From Streptomyces halstedii (GTDB lineage: Bacteria; Actinomycetota; Actinomycetes; Streptomycetales; Streptomycetaceae), in contig JOAZ01000006.1 of assembly GCA_000720535.1 (NCBI GenBank), forward strand, positions 62,001-126,000: 64,000 bases of DNA, written 5' to 3'. A program made the translations under genes and the position numbers. Below the pieces are notes generated by a model that saw nothing but the letters and a program-made list of their open reading frames with translations, searched no databases and was not told the DNA's origin. Shown here piece by piece: positions 63,221-64,000 of the stretch (its first letter is position 1; each line of letters opens with the position of its first letter).

Positions 63221-64000
63221 ATGGGGAAGACCGGGGGCAGCGGCGGCTCGGCTCGGTGGAGTTGGGGGCGGGGACGGGTCCTCGCGTCGGTCGCCGTACT
63301 CACGGCCCTGCTGCTGGTCTTCCACTCCGCCGTCCCGGACACCCCCGCCCACCTCGGCAGCCTGCTGGAGACGTTCCTGCCCTGGCTGGGTCTCGCCGTG
63401 CCCGTACTGCTGGTCCGGGGCCTGCTGCGCCGCTCGTACACCGCCCTGTGCGCACTGCTGCTGCCGGTGGTGGCGTGGGCCGCGCTCTTCGGCGGGCTGC
63501 TGCTCCCCGGCGGCTCGGACGGGGACCTCACGGTCGTCCAGCACAACGTCAGCGACGTGAACCCGGACCCCTCCGGCACCGCCCGCGCGCTGCGTGCCAC
63601 GGGCGCCGACCTCATCGCCATGGAAGAGCTGATGCCCGCCGCGATCCCGGTGTACCAGGAGGTGCTGGGGGCCGACTACCCGTACCACGCCACCCAGGGC
63701 ACGGTGGGGCTGTGGTCCAGGCACCCGCTCTCCGACGTCCGGAAGACCGACAGCAAGCCGCAGGGGATCGCGTACGGCTGGGACCGGGGCATGCGGGCGA
63801 CGGCCAGGACACCGCACGGCGATGTCGCCGTGTACGTGGCGCACCTTCCCTCCGTGCGGATGGGCGTCACCGGCTTCCGGGCCGCGTGGCGGAACGAGAG
63901 CGCGGCCCTGCTCGGTGAAGCGCTCGCCGCCGAGCCGCTGGAGCGGGTGATCCTGCTCGGCGACCTGAACAGCACGCTGGACGACCGCGGCCTGTCCCCC
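63221..64000 (+). CDS. Endonuclease/exonuclease/phosphatase (EEP) family membrane protein, partial
   Basis: The gene starts at ATG 63221 and runs past the end of the window (260 codons seen). Three membrane segments lie near residues 20-37, 47-65 and 70-91. The EEP catalytic domain follows: VVQHNVSD, the metal glutamate in IAMEELMP, the histidine in YVAHLPSV and LLGDLNSTLDDRG with Asp and Asn. The active site is on the outer face if the helices are arranged as usual. Similar proteins in streptomycetes are called sphingomyelinase- or exonuclease-like; the substrate is unknown. The gap 62979-63220 holds short GGACAG repeats and nothing else. Confidence 0.85.
   Translation, partial: MGKTGGSGGSARWSWGRGRVLASVAVLTALLLVFHSAVPDTPAHLGSLLETFLPWLGLAVPVLLVRGLLRRSYTALCALLLPVVAWAALFGGLLLPGGSDGDLTVVQHNVSDVNPDPSGTARALRATGADLIAMEELMPAAIPVYQEVLGADYPYHATQGTVGLWSRHPLSDVRKTDSKPQGIAYGWDRGMRATARTPHGDVAVYVAHLPSVRMGVTGFRAAWRNESAALLGEALAAEPLERVILLGDLNSTLDDRGLSP

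Overview
The window is a continuous, very GC-rich (roughly 70-73% by eye) piece of a Streptomyces chromosome. The evidence is the codon use (third positions almost always G or C, many GTG/TTG starts), the families present (conservon CvnABCD with a P450 pair, SCO4402-family protein, DmdR-type iron regulator, PspAB, F420-type PPOX protein, MDMPI/zf-HC2 anti-sigma protein) and the GC-rich tandem repeats in gene-free gaps. From memory, the gene order resembles the S. coelicolor region around SCO4366 (serC) to beyond SCO4403 (purU), read in reverse; no search was run. I see no tRNA, rRNA, CRISPR array, insertion sequence or prophage. It reads as core chromosome with some accessory features.

Layout. 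0-5 kb: a small secreted Ser/Gly-rich protein, a membrane protein, a Ser/Thr kinase fused to a PQQ beta-propeller, and a two-domain VOC protein. 5.2 kb: a cluster of DnaA-box-like 9-mers that also forms a 23-bp palindrome, upstream of a TetR gene. 6-12.7 kb: PNPOx-like flavoprotein, HtpX-PspAB stress pair, flavin monooxygenase, MFS transporter, DUF2809 membrane protein, and a GlxA-type AraC regulator. 12.7-16.8 kb: a regulatory block with an RsbW-like ATPase, EF-hand protein, STAS antagonist, and an ECF-like sigma factor whose coupled anti-sigma partner is interrupted by a one-base frameshift. 17-23 kb: purU, SCO4402-family protein, an amino-acid-type ABC binding lipoprotein, a Pro/Gln-rich membrane protein, and an HTH/TPR regulator. 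23-27.4 kb: a degenerate prim-pol domain protein, an ABC exporter pair, and an alpha/beta hydrolase lacking the nucleophilic serine. 28-34 kb: dmdR1, a UPF0309 SIS protein, a PAS/GAF protein, an unannotated structured small transcript, pdxH, and a citrate-synthase-like gene with an altered active site.

34-44.6 kb: an eight-gene minus-strand cluster (TIGR03084 protein, AtuA/DUF1446 protein, carboxyltransferase, biotin carboxylase, acyl-CoA dehydrogenase, acyl-CoA ligase, enoyl-CoA hydratase, TetR). Its content parallels the Pseudomonas atu/liu pathways for acyclic terpenes and leucine, and there is a candidate TetR operator just upstream of the first gene. 44.7-49 kb: a short ORF coupled to an EamA transporter, a divergent LysR regulator, and an LCP cell-wall ligase. 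49.4-55 kb: a complete conservon, cvnA-B-C-D plus two P450 genes, all joined by overlapping stop/start codons; the first P450 has lost the EXXR motif and other signatures. 55-64 kb: serC, a DinB protein, DUF4259 protein, methyltransferase, a GAF-GAF-SpoIIE phosphatase, GNAT acetyltransferase, F420-type PPOX protein, a secreted propeller protein, an SGNH hydrolase, and a membrane-anchored EEP-family hydrolase that runs off the window.

The points most worth following are the structured small transcript at about 31.61-31.84 kb with a 15-nt perfect match to the 16S rRNA 3' end, the conservon with its degenerate P450, the DnaA-box/palindrome cluster, the broken anti-sigma gene, and the atu-like cluster with its operator.
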